DNA of 64,000 nt from Bacteroidales bacterium (lineage in GTDB: Bacteria > Bacteroidota > Bacteroidia > Bacteroidales > P3), in the NCBI GenBank assembly GCA_017479385.1, contig JAFVCE010000015.1:1-64000 (forward strand), in the 5' to 3' direction. The notes beneath the pieces are model-generated. The model saw only the letters and a program-made list of their open reading frames with translations, was not told where the DNA came from and ran no database searches. This document shows, piece by piece, positions 54,226 to 62,335 of this stretch; positions within the stretch are counted from its first letter, which is position 1, and the number at the start of each line of letters is the position of its first letter. The position numbers and the translations under genes were made by a program.

Positions 54226-55566
54226 TTAGGCTGCCCATATAAGCAGTCCGACACATATCACGATGCCTGTCAACAGCAGGTCTATCAAGCAATAACCCAT
54301 AATGTCTTTGGCGTTGAGACGCGCAATGGCCAAGGCAGGAAGTGCCCAGAAAGGCTGGATAAGGTTGGTCCATGCGTCGCCACAGGCAATGGCAGTGCCT
54401 GTCAGGGCTGGGTCAACACCAAGATTTGCTCCGGCCGTAAACATGATGGGCGCTTGAATTGCCCAGTGTCCGCCACCAGAAGGCACGAAAAGATTGAGAA
54501 TAGCGGCGCATAGGAATGTGAGTAGAGGGTAGGTGAGGGGGGTACTTATGTCAATGCAGGCATTGCTGAGCACCGTACCTAAACTTACGCCCGATGCACC
54601 GATGCCTGTTATTATGCCCATAATGCCGGCGTAGAATGGGAACTGAAGAATGATGCCAGAAGCACCCGATGCCGCTTTTGAAAAGGCTTTCACATAGGCC
54701 AACGGTGTGCGGTGCAACAGCAAGCCGATGGTTAGGAATAGCAGTATGACCGAGCCCAGATCGAAGTTGCCTCCACGAAATCCGAGGATGACAACCAAGT
54801 AGGCCAGTCCCATCAGCGCTATGAGCCACGACAGAATGGGGCTATGCTCGGCTCGTTGGGCAGGAGTGGGGTTGGTAGGACGCGAAATGGGTTGAGCCTC
54901 GTCGTCAAGCAATGACGGATCTACAGTTACCACGTCGTGGCGTGGATGCATCAGTGTGTTTGCAATGGTGATGACCACAATGACCAAGAGTACCATGACG
55001 AGGTTGTGAGGATCGAGCAAAGTTCGACTGATAGGTATGGGCGAAGTCAATGCACCATTGGTGGCTTTGGATAGAGCCTCGCCGGGTGTGGCCATGGTGA
55101 GCGGTATGGAACCAGAAAGACCAGCGTGCCAAACCACAAAACCGCTGTATGCCGAGGCTATGAGCAACCGGTAGTCGACCCCTTTCAACTGCCTGGCCAA
55201 CTCTTTTGCAAACACCACTCCCACAATCAGTCCAAAACCCCAGTTTAGCCAACAGGCCAACGACGACACCACGGTAACCAGGGCAATGGCGGCCGCAGGG
55301 GTCTTGGGTAGGCGTGCAAGTGCAGTGATGCCACTGCGCACAGCTGGTGCTGCGGCTAAGGCAGAGCCACACACCAACACCAGCGACATCTGCATGGCAA
55401 AGGCAAGGAGGTTCCAAACGCCACCTCCCCAATGGTCAATTACCTCAAGTGGGGTCTGACTGCATACAATCATGGCTATCAGAGCAGCCACAAAAGTGAG
55501 TACGATGGCAAAGATAAATGGTTCGGGCAGCCACCGTTGTACCAGTTTTACGCAGAACTTAATCAT
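54226..55566 (-). CDS. Short-chain fatty acid transporter (AtoE-like)
   Basis: 446 residues with about eleven membrane helices. Family markers are LVQRWLPEPFIFAIVLTFVAA at the N terminus, ASAYSGFVVWHAGLSGSIPL, VQFPFYAGIMGII-like segment (residues 305-325) and NLFVPSGGGHWAIQAPIM. AtoE carries short-chain fatty acids such as butyrate or acetoacetate. It overlaps the phosphatase gene by 8 bp, so it belongs to the same operon. Confidence 0.92.
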   Translation of the reverse strand: MIKFCVKLVQRWLPEPFIFAIVLTFVAALIAMIVCSQTPLEVIDHWGGGVWNLLAFAMQMSLVLVCGSALAAAPAVRSGITALARLPKTPAAAIALVTVVSSLACWLNWGFGLIVGVVFAKELARQLKGVDYRLLIASAYSGFVVWHAGLSGSIPLTMATPGEALSKATNGALTSPIPISRTLLDPHNLVMVLLVIVVITIANTLMHPRHDVVTVDPSLLDDEAQPISRPTNPTPAQRAEHSPILSWLIALMGLAYLVVILGFRGGNFDLGSVILLFLTIGLLLHRTPLAYVKAFSKAASGASGIILQFPFYAGIMGIITGIGASGVSLGTVLSNACIDISTPLTYPLLTFLCAAILNLFVPSGGGHWAIQAPIMFTAGANLGVDPALTGTAIACGDAWTNLIQPFWALPALAIARLNAKDIMGYCLIDLLLTGIVICVGLLIWAA

Positions 55567-56710
55567 TGTCGAAGCCTAATAGAAGTCGTATTTTTGTCGG
55601 TATGTCTGTGTTGTTCATAATGCCAGAAAAGTGGAATGCGCCAGGTCCGAAAGCGAAAACTGGCACCATCACGCCCGTGTGGTTACCCCAAAGAAAGTGC
55701 ACATCGTTGCCACCATTGGCAATATCGCCGTTGGGAAGTGTAACACCGCCCGTTTCGTGGTCGGCAGTAACCACCACGAGGGTTTGGCCATCGTTGGCAG
55801 CAAAGTCGAGCACGGCATTAAGCATCTGCTCAAAATCTGCCATTTCGGCACGCAAATAAGCACTATCGTTGTTGTGACAAGCCCAGTCAATCTGTGAGCC
55901 CTCTATCATCATGGCAAACCCTTTGGGGTTGCGATTGAGCATTGTTAAGGCTTTTTGTGCACCCACCGTGAGTACGTTGCCTCGCGCAGGGGCCGTCAGT
56001 GGGTCGCCTTCATAGAGCAAAGCCACCATCTTATCCCCGTCAAAATTTTGCATACTATCAAGGGTGTAGACCACCTTATATCCGCGTTTGGTTAGCGTGT
56101 CGAGTGGTGAAAGCCCGTCTTTACGGTTCTCTGTTAGGAAATTCATACGTCCTCCACCAATCATTACGCTGTGGTTGCACTGCGATAATTGTAGACTTAA
56201 AGTGTCGAACATACGACGATAGGGCACATGCCCGTAGGTCGATGCTGGTGTTGCGTCAAGTACACTGCTGGTTACAACAAAGCCTGTTTGCATCCCCACG
56301 CTAACAGCATCATCAAAAATGGTGGGGTAGCGGCTGCTATCGGAAGCCCAATTTACATGGTTGTTCTCCACTTTATGCCCAGTGGTCAGTGCCGTGCCAC
56401 CAGCCGACGAGTCGGTACGGTACTTGTTAAGAGAATACGTTCGCGAAAAACCACTGTAGGGGAAGCGTAGAAATGCCGAATTGTCTTCTTTTTGTGCTAC
56501 CACCGAACTGTAAACTTGTGCCACGCCCATACCGTCACCAATAATCAATATTACGTTCTTGGGCATATTCTCCTCGCTTTTTGCTATGGAGTCTTCGGCT
56601 TCAAGATATTCTACAAGTTCTTCTATGTCGTAACTCAACTCAAGCAAGTCGGCGCAGCTGGTAAGCATTAACGAGGTCGCAAATAGGACACTTATCAGAA
56701 TCTTCTTCAT
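55559..56710 (-). CDS. Alkaline phosphatase lipoprotein
   Basis: 383 residues. A lipobox (LMLTSC, Cys19) marks a lipoprotein, followed by an acidic spacer of about 30 residues. The phosphatase core has VILIIGDGMGVAQ, the nucleophile Ser in RTDSSAGGTALTTG, SQIDWACHNND and VVTADHETGG, all metal-binding sites of the PhoA family. It should release phosphate from esters outside the inner membrane. Its start overlaps tatC by 4 bp, but its own signal is Sec/lipoprotein, not Tat. Confidence 0.93.
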   Translation of the reverse strand: MKKILISVLFATSLMLTSCADLLELSYDIEELVEYLEAEDSIAKSEENMPKNVILIIGDGMGVAQVYSSVVAQKEDNSAFLRFPYSGFSRTYSLNKYRTDSSAGGTALTTGHKVENNHVNWASDSSRYPTIFDDAVSVGMQTGFVVTSSVLDATPASTYGHVPYRRMFDTLSLQLSQCNHSVMIGGGRMNFLTENRKDGLSPLDTLTKRGYKVVYTLDSMQNFDGDKMVALLYEGDPLTAPARGNVLTVGAQKALTMLNRNPKGFAMMIEGSQIDWACHNNDSAYLRAEMADFEQMLNAVLDFAANDGQTLVVVTADHETGGVTLPNGDIANGGNDVHFLWGNHTGVMVPVFAFGPGAFHFSGIMNNTDIPTKIRLLLGFDND

Positions 56711-57417
56711 GTTTCTATAGTTTTCTTTTTTTCAGTTCGTTTAACAATAAAGATACTTCCTTCCCACAATATCCATATAGGCAATGCTACAAGCATGAGT
56801 GTAAAGGGGTCGCCGGTAGGAGTAATTACGGCCGAAACAATTAGGATGACCACTATTGCATGACGACGATAGCGAGTCATGAACGACGATTTTAGCACAC
56901 CTATACGTGCCAGAAGCCAGCAAAATACGGGCAATTCAAATGCTATGCCCATAATGAGGCTCATGATGAAAAGGAGATTGATGTAGGAAGTGAGTGCGAT
57001 GCGGTTTTCAATGTCGGGACTAACTCTGTAGTAGAACAGGAAATCTACCGTTACAGGGAAGATGAGAAAGTAGTTTATTGCCGCCCCAGCCACGAACAAC
57101 AGGTATGATGTTGCCATGGCACCAGCGGCTATGCGCCTTTCAATGTTGTAAAGCCCGGGCGAGATGAATGCAAATATCTGGTACAGTGCAAAGGGCATGG
57201 CTAATAGCAATCCAGCCAATGCTGCCACCTTTATATGGGTTAGAAACTGCTGAGCTATGTCGATGTTTATAATTTGCATCGCAGCAGGTTTAGGATAAAG
57301 CACCGCTTGAAACAGCATGTCTTTGAAAAAGAAGCATGCCACGGTGGCTAAAGCATAGACCACCAGTGTGTGCAAAATGCAGGCTCGCAGTTCTTCCAGA
57401 TGTTCCCAGAAGGTCAA
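56707..57417 (-). CDS. tatC: Twin-arginine translocase subunit TatC
   Basis: 236 residues, six membrane helices. MTFWEHLEELRACILHTLVV is the conserved TatC start that binds twin-arginine signals, and FALYQIFAFISPGLYNIERR and the Phe/Glu-containing GIAFELPVFCWLL follow. TatC is the receptor core of the translocase for folded proteins. It starts 11 bp after tatA. Confidence 0.96.
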   Translation of the reverse strand: MTFWEHLEELRACILHTLVVYALATVACFFFKDMLFQAVLYPKPAAMQIINIDIAQQFLTHIKVAALAGLLLAMPFALYQIFAFISPGLYNIERRIAAGAMATSYLLFVAGAAINYFLIFPVTVDFLFYYRVSPDIENRIALTSYINLLFIMSLIMGIAFELPVFCWLLARIGVLKSSFMTRYRRHAIVVILIVSAVITPTGDPFTLMLVALPIWILWEGSIFIVKRTEKKKTIET

Positions 57418-57428
57418 CGGCAGTGTGG

Positions 57429-57611
57429 TTATTCGTCTTTTTTCTCGGTTTTGTTTGGCTCTTCGTCTTTGCCGTTCATGCCATCTTTGAAGCTTTTAAT
57501 GCCTTTTCCCATACCGTGCATCAGTTCGGGTATCTTTTTCCCACCGAACAGTAGCAGCAATGCAAGCACGATGATGCCAATTTCCCACGGACTAATGTTG
57601 AGTAATGTCAT
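57429..57611 (-). CDS. tatA: Twin-arginine translocase subunit TatA
   Basis: 60 residues: a membrane helix ([21 protein letters not shown]) followed by an amphipathic helix and a charged tail, the TatA/E layout with the conserved FGGKKIPEL hinge. No tatB-like gene is present, so this is a minimal two-component Tat system. The start overlaps the end of the aldo-keto reductase gene by 4 bp. Confidence 0.95.
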   Translation of the reverse strand: MTLLNISPWEIGIIVLALLLLFGGKKIPELMHGMGKGIKSFKDGMNGKDEEPNKTEKKDE

Positions 57612-58984
57612 AACAATGAATCTTTAAGGTGGTTGGTATATTTTTCTATTATCTGCATTTTTTGCGGAATATCTATGTTTTGAGGGCAGTGCAATTTACA
57701 CTCTCCGCAGGCTATGCAGTGGTCGGCCTGGCGCATGCGAGACACGCTCTTATCGTACGACTGCAAGTATGCTTTGCGTGCGCGTCGGAATTCGCGCTGT
57801 TCTACCGAACCCTCGCTCACAACGTTCCCCTCGTTTATACTCTTGTTGTAGTGGGCAAACACCGATGGTATGTCTATCCCGAAAGGGCATGGCATGCAAT
57901 ACTGGCATGCTGTGCAAGGCACTGATGGATAATGGGCTATTTCATCGGCCACACGCTCAAGCAGCGATAGTTCGGCATCGGTCAGTGGCTTTAATGGCGA
58001 GTGGGTGTGGATATTGTCTTGCAGGTGCTCCATATAGGTCATTCCACTCAACGAAGTTAGCACCAATGGTTTCGATCCACAATAGCGAAATGCCCATGAT
58101 GCGAGACTGCTTTGTGGGCTTTGTGTTTTCAAAAGTTCGGTGGTGTGAGGGTTGAGCGAGGCCAATCTTCCGCCCAGTAGGGGCTCCATTATGATGGCTG
58201 GTATGTTGCGTTGTTCCAGCTCCCCATACAGGTAGTCGGCGTTGACGTTGTTGGGGTTTATCTCATGTGCAAAGTGCCAGTCAACATAGTTCATCTGTAT
58301 TTGAACAAAGTCCCAATGCACTTTGTCGTGAAGTTGCATCAAGAGGTCGTATTCTTCCTGTACACCGTGGAACGAAAAGCCGAGGTTGCGTATACGGCCT
58401 TCGGCACGTTCGTTGATCAAAAAGTCGAGCATGCCGTTGTCAACAAATCTGTTCTTAAAGCCATTGGGAGTTCCGACGTTGTGCAACAGGTAGTAGTCAA
58501 AATAGTCTACCTGTAGGTTACGCATCGATTGGTGATACATGTTCACGCTTGCGTCATAGGTGAATGTCTTGAAGTTAGACATTTTTGTGGCAATGAGGTA
58601 GTCGGTTCTGGGATGACGGCTTAAGGCTTTGCCAGTAACGGTCTCCGATTCGCCTCGACAATACACGGGCGACGTGTCAAAATAGTTCACGCCGTGGCTT
58701 ATGGCGTAGTCTACCATTTCGTTGACAATCTCTTGGTCAATTGGTGCATTGGGGTTTTCGCGAGCACTGCCACCACCCTCTACCGGCAGACGCATCATGC
58801 CGTAGCCCAACAGCGACACTTGTTGTCCGTGGCTGTCGGTGCGCATGGTCATCTTTCCTTCGGGCTCCGATGTGGGATTGCTGGTCGCATTTGAGGGGGC
58901 GTTTGTTGGCCTACATCCCACCGCCAGCGCCGCACCGACTGCCGTGGCAGCTGTCATTCCTTTCAAAAAATCACGTCGTTTCAT
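57608..58984 (-). CDS. Tat-exported aldo-keto reductase with ferredoxin domain
   Basis: 458 residues from the ATG at 58984, chosen because the twin-arginine signal begins there: [21 protein letters not shown] cysteine follows (VGCRPT), so it may be a Tat lipoprotein. The body is an aldo-keto reductase-type barrel ([33 protein letters not shown]). The C terminus has two 4Fe-4S motifs, [17 protein letters not shown] and [18 protein letters not shown]. Related enzymes are often predicted oxidoreductases of unknown substrate. It is encoded directly upstream of tatA, its likely export machinery. Confidence 0.93.
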   Translation of the reverse strand: MKRRDFLKGMTAATAVGAALAVGCRPTNAPSNATSNPTSEPEGKMTMRTDSHGQQVSLLGYGMMRLPVEGGGSARENPNAPIDQEIVNEMVDYAISHGVNYFDTSPVYCRGESETVTGKALSRHPRTDYLIATKMSNFKTFTYDASVNMYHQSMRNLQVDYFDYYLLHNVGTPNGFKNRFVDNGMLDFLINERAEGRIRNLGFSFHGVQEEYDLLMQLHDKVHWDFVQIQMNYVDWHFAHEINPNNVNADYLYGELEQRNIPAIIMEPLLGGRLASLNPHTTELLKTQSPQSSLASWAFRYCGSKPLVLTSLSGMTYMEHLQDNIHTHSPLKPLTDAELSLLERVADEIAHYPSVPCTACQYCMPCPFGIDIPSVFAHYNKSINEGNVVSEGSVEQREFRRARKAYLQSYDKSVSRMRQADHCIACGECKLHCPQNIDIPQKMQIIEKYTNHLKDSLL

Positions 58985-59030
58985 TGAGTGAGTGTTGTGT
59001 GATGAATGGACTTGCAAGTGTACACGCTAT

Positions 59031-60440
59031 CTATCTTTCGGTGTGGACGCGCCGTCCCTCGACATAAATTGCAGTCATCGGACGTGCCGGGCAATAGTAT
59101 TCGCAAGCTCCGCATCCAATGCACATGCTCTCATCGACGGCGGGTAAGCGGCGACCTGTTGTGGCATCGTCGACCATTGTTATGGCTTGAGACGGACAAT
59201 GACGGGCGCATGCACCGCAGTCTATACCCTTTGCCGACACACAATTATCGTGCAACGTAACGGCAAATCCTATGCTTATGGCTGTTTTCTCCTCTTTGCT
59301 CACAGGCTGTATGGCACCAGTTGGGCACACCTGGCTGCAGCGGTTGCATGCTGTGCGGCAATAGCCCTGGCTGTACGACAGTTGTGGCTGCATAAAGTTG
59401 GCAAGGTCGGTTGAAGGTTGCAACACATGTTCGGGACATTGGCTGACGCACAACTGGCAACCTGTGCAGCGCGACGAGAAGTTTTTCAAGCTTTGCGCTC
59501 CGAAAGGCTTCAGTGGGTTGGCTCGTTGAGGGATGCTTTTTGCTGTTAGCACGGCCAAACCACCGTCGAATTTCTGCTCCTGTGCTTGCATTGCCATGGT
59601 GGCAGAAAGGGCAGCACTGGTGGCAATAAAGCGTCGTCGACTGCCATCGGGTTCAACCTCTTTGGGGCTTTTATGTCTGCGACCAAATGCTATTGCACCT
59701 GTCGGACACTGGTCGAGACAGTCAAAGCAGTCAACGCATCGCGAGGTGTCGACCCTCTTTTTGTCAATGTCAATGCACATGGCTTTGCACGCATGTTCGC
59801 ATTTGCGGCAACTTACGCACTTCTCACCGTCGATGCCAATGCCTGTTACCGAGTGTCTGCTCAACGTGCCCAACAGCGTCCCCACCGGACAAATGGTGTT
59901 GCACCACAGGCGTCCGCCCAGCAATGCGCTGACAAATATCACCGTGGCCGACACCACCGCCACCCACATTATTGTGCCCCCCGACACTATCCCTCTAATT
60001 ATGCGTCCATAGGTGCTGTAGGGGGCTATGAGTAGGGCAAGGCCGTTCATGCCCGTGAGCATCAGCACAACGAATGCCAGCAGCACCACATAGCGCAGCC
60101 AGCGCAACTCTTTGTGGTACGAAAAACGGTGGCGAGACCCTATATGAAACATCTTCTTGGCAGTTGTGCCAATCCACGTAAACACATCTTGTGCAATGCC
60201 CAGTGGGCATATCACCGAGCAATATATGCGTCCCACCAGCAGGCACATCAGAATTACCGCACCAGCCATGACGAAGTTGCCTGCCAGTAGGGCAGGCAAT
60301 AGTTGCACTTTGGGTATCCATGCAGCCCCGTGGAGCATCGTGCCACTGTTGTCAAGCAGTAGGGCGGTGACACTCAAGAGCATCGCCGCAGCCACCACCA
60401 TCCTTATCACCTTGGGGACAGTGCGTTTTGTTGCTTTCAT
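59031..60440 (-). CDS. NapH-like membrane polyferredoxin, fused
   Basis: 469 residues. Four or five helices in residues 10-190 contain the NapH/CcoG-type motifs CSVICPLGIAQDVF and CNTICPVGTLLG, and two 4Fe-4S clusters follow (CVSCRKCEHACKAMC, CVDCFDCLDQCP). At residues 267-280 comes a second twin-arginine-like motif, SRRRFIATSAALSATMA, then a periplasmic-type ferredoxin with CTGCQLCVSQCP, CNRCSQVCP, CGACARHCP and CIGCGACEYYCP. It reads like NapH joined to a NapG/MauM-like protein. It may pass quinol electrons across the membrane, probably to the reductase encoded next (46 bp downstream). Confidence 0.92.
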   Translation of the reverse strand: MKATKRTVPKVIRMVVAAAMLLSVTALLLDNSGTMLHGAAWIPKVQLLPALLAGNFVMAGAVILMCLLVGRIYCSVICPLGIAQDVFTWIGTTAKKMFHIGSRHRFSYHKELRWLRYVVLLAFVVLMLTGMNGLALLIAPYSTYGRIIRGIVSGGTIMWVAVVSATVIFVSALLGGRLWCNTICPVGTLLGTLSRHSVTGIGIDGEKCVSCRKCEHACKAMCIDIDKKRVDTSRCVDCFDCLDQCPTGAIAFGRRHKSPKEVEPDGSRRRFIATSAALSATMAMQAQEQKFDGGLAVLTAKSIPQRANPLKPFGAQSLKNFSSRCTGCQLCVSQCPEHVLQPSTDLANFMQPQLSYSQGYCRTACNRCSQVCPTGAIQPVSKEEKTAISIGFAVTLHDNCVSAKGIDCGACARHCPSQAITMVDDATTGRRLPAVDESMCIGCGACEYYCPARPMTAIYVEGRRVHTER

Positions 60441-61309
60441 TTTGATTTGAGCATTGTGTAGACAGCCAAACCTGCTACCGATTTTATGCCAGTCTTTTTG
60501 GTGATGTTTTTGCGGTGGGTGTTGACAGTGTTGACGGCAATGTTGAGTTTGGCGGCAATCTCCTTGCTGCTCAATCCCTGTGCCACCAGTTTCAACACAT
60601 CATGTTCGCGGTCGCTCAAGTCGTAGTCTTCGTTGGGCGACAGCAACACCTCTTCAACCACAGTGTGCCGCTCCAAGTCGCGCGTGAGTTGCAAAATGTC
60701 AAACACCATCTGTGTCAGTTCGTCCGACAAATGCTCGCCGGGGATGTACTTGTAGATGATTTTGGTAAGGTCTGACAGTTTGTCCTTTATGTCGTCGTGG
60801 CCTTTCGACAAGAAATGCTCTATCGTCGAACGGCTCACCGAGTGGTTTTTATCCATCTCGTGCAACATGGCCTTCAGTTTACGCTCCTCGCGGTTCACGT
60901 GGTTTTGCACCTCAAGGTAGTAGTCGGCAAAATATTTGCGCAACACGTTGCCAGTGGTTTTCTCTATCGAGGCCGTCATTTGCTCCAAAAAACGCTGCAT
61001 GTGGGGCAGACGCTCGTTGATGTAGTAATGGTGCGAGGCTTGTAGGTGCTTCACCACCAGTCGGTTATCAATCTGCGACAGCTCATCGTTGTCAGGCCTA
61101 TAGTCGTCAAAACTGTATATATTGCACACCATGAGGAAGAAGTTGATGTCGATGCCGTGGTCTCGACACACCTCTTTTACGGTGGAATCGCCAAAGCCCA
61201 TGGGTATGCCAAAACGGGGCAGAAGCAGAATTAAATCGTAGTTGGCGGCTATCATATCGGCCATTTTCATTCGGCCGGAGAAATAACTATTGCGTATGGT
61301 ATTCAGCAT
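60437..61309 (-). CDS. YtfE/hemerythrin-like domain fused to LuxR HTH
   Basis: 290 residues. Residues 15-60 resemble the ScdA/YtfE N-terminal domain but lack its Cys-Cys motif (FGIPMGFGD in its place). Residues 85-225 form a hemerythrin-like helix bundle with the expected ligands: His93/94, His103, His137-xxx-Glu141, His171 and His215-xxx-Glu219. Residues 228-290 are a LuxR-type DNA-binding domain (LSDREHDVLKLVAQGLSSKEIA, TVNTHRKNI). It is probably an iron-based sensor of oxygen, nitric oxide or redox stress. It heads the eight-gene operon and overlaps the polyferredoxin gene by 4 bp. Confidence 0.87.
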   Translation of the reverse strand: MLNTIRNSYFSGRMKMADMIAANYDLILLLPRFGIPMGFGDSTVKEVCRDHGIDINFFLMVCNIYSFDDYRPDNDELSQIDNRLVVKHLQASHHYYINERLPHMQRFLEQMTASIEKTTGNVLRKYFADYYLEVQNHVNREERKLKAMLHEMDKNHSVSRSTIEHFLSKGHDDIKDKLSDLTKIIYKYIPGEHLSDELTQMVFDILQLTRDLERHTVVEEVLLSPNEDYDLSDREHDVLKLVAQGLSSKEIAAKLNIAVNTVNTHRKNITKKTGIKSVAGLAVYTMLKSK

Positions 61310-61343
61310 AATGCAACATTATTTGTGTATATAAATATGCTCG

Positions 61344-61351
61344 CAAATATA
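61344..61351 (-). promoter_or_regulatory. Redox/Tat operon -7 box
   Basis: TATATTTG on the minus strand, matching TAnnTTTG, 34 bp before the ATG at 61309. Confidence 0.6.
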
Positions 61352-61414
61352 CGCTTTTTTTCGAGGAATTGGCAGTAAAAAAGTTTGTTTATTACAACAA
61401 GGGAGCACATAGGC

Positions 61415-61513
61415 ATCATGTAGGTGTCAAGTAGGGCTGTTCTTCAGTCGTTCTTCAGTCACTGACTGAAGAACGACTGAAGAACAGCCCTACTTGACAC
61501 CTATTTGTGGCGT
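61415..61513. repeat. 11-bp modular palindrome, copy 7 (perfect)
   Basis: Nine 11-bp modules from ATCATGTAGGT (61415) to ATTTGTGGCGT (61503). Within it, 61421-61461 and 61463-61503 are exact reverse complements, 41-bp arms around a single central base (C at 61462). It is placed between the operon promoter at 61351-61344 and the LRR gene promoter at 61556. Nothing else is seen in the 258-bp gap. Confidence 0.95.
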
Positions 61514-61555
61514 TCGAGTCCTCACGGAGTTGCTTTCATCTATTGCTTATTTTCT

Positions 61556-61563
61556 TACCTTTG
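61556..61563 (+). promoter_or_regulatory. LRR gene -7 box
   Basis: TACCTTTG ends 4 nt before the ATG at 61568, so the transcript would start at or within the first codons. It supports that ATG over the longer frame from 61505. Confidence 0.55.
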
Positions 61564-61567
61564 CAGC

Positions 61568-62155
61568 ATGAAACGTTACGTATTCTTGTTTGCTGTTTTA
61601 GCCTTGTTGTGCCCGCAAGTGGTTGTAGGCCAGTTGCAAACCACCATCACGACACCCGACGGAAACACCCTATGGTTTCGCGCCACTGCCGAAGGCGCAG
61701 TGGTAACGCATGCAATCGTCAGTTGGCCCTACTATGCTGCAGGCCAACGGCCTTGTGGGGCGGTTACATTGCCCGACAGTGTGGCTTTTGGGGATCGAGT
61801 GTTGCCAGTTGTTGAGGTTGGCCGAAATGCCTTCTACAACTGCGACAGCCTTTCGTCGATTGCACTCGGACGGCATGTTAAACGCATTGCCACACAGGCC
61901 TTTAATGGCTGTGTGGCGTTGAAAAACGTCTCGTTGCCCGACTCGTTGCACGCCATTGGCGAGGGGGCATTTGCTTATTGCCGCAGCTTGAGCGAGTTGA
62001 ATGTGCCCTCGACGGTCGATTCTGTTGGCATGTCGGCCTTCTCCATGTGCACAGGCTTGCGCCGTGTCAACCTTCCCACGAGTGGCGCTGCTCACATCGA
62101 CGGCACGGCTTTCCACGGTTGCTCGGTGCTTGAACGAGAGGATAAAGAACAGTAA
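61568..62155 (+). CDS. BspA-type leucine-rich repeat protein
   Basis: 195 residues from the ATG at 61568. A signal peptide (YVFLFAVLALLCPQVVVGQ) is followed by a beta-rich lead and about three BspA-like (LRR_5) repeats: VGRNAFYNCDSLSSIALG, IATQAFNGCVALKNVSLP and IGEGAFAYCRSLSELNVP. These short proteins are exported and often adhesive or surface-located. No type IX C-terminal domain is visible at the short C terminus. It precedes the porP operon but has its own promoter. Confidence 0.85.
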   Translation: MKRYVFLFAVLALLCPQVVVGQLQTTITTPDGNTLWFRATAEGAVVTHAIVSWPYYAAGQRPCGAVTLPDSVAFGDRVLPVVEVGRNAFYNCDSLSSIALGRHVKRIATQAFNGCVALKNVSLPDSLHAIGEGAFAYCRSLSELNVPSTVDSVGMSAFSMCTGLRRVNLPTSGAAHIDGTAFHGCSVLEREDKEQ

Positions 62156-62241
62156 GAAAGATTGCGGCAAAAGACAGTTGAAAACTGGCCGAGAGATTGC
62201 CTTCAGAAGATGATTTGAGAAAAGTGTGATTTTACAACGGG

Positions 62242-62260
62242 TTGATAATCAGTTGCTAAT
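62242..62260 (+). promoter_or_regulatory. TTGATAATCAG motif before porP
   Basis: TTGATAATCAGTTGCTAAT lies 76 bp before the porP ATG and resembles 25154-25173 upstream of the alcohol dehydrogenase. A weak -7 box, TAATATTG, follows at 62304. The 180-bp gap holds nothing else. Function unproven. Confidence 0.3.
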
Positions 62261-62335
62261 TGGCTGTTGTGTAAAAAAGTTACATCGGTTAGAAAAAAAA
62301 ATGTAATATTGCATTTTGGAATATAGGTCTATCGT

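Noticed and set aside
5750-61513. Modular palindromes as ordinary intrinsic terminators
   Set aside because: Six of seven lie upstream of both flanking genes, they lack T-runs, and convergent gene ends have none.
5750-61513. Modular palindromes as transposon remnants (MITEs)
   Set aside because: No target-site duplications or terminal sequences common to all copies are evident, and length varies by 11-bp modules. Not fully excluded without a genome search.
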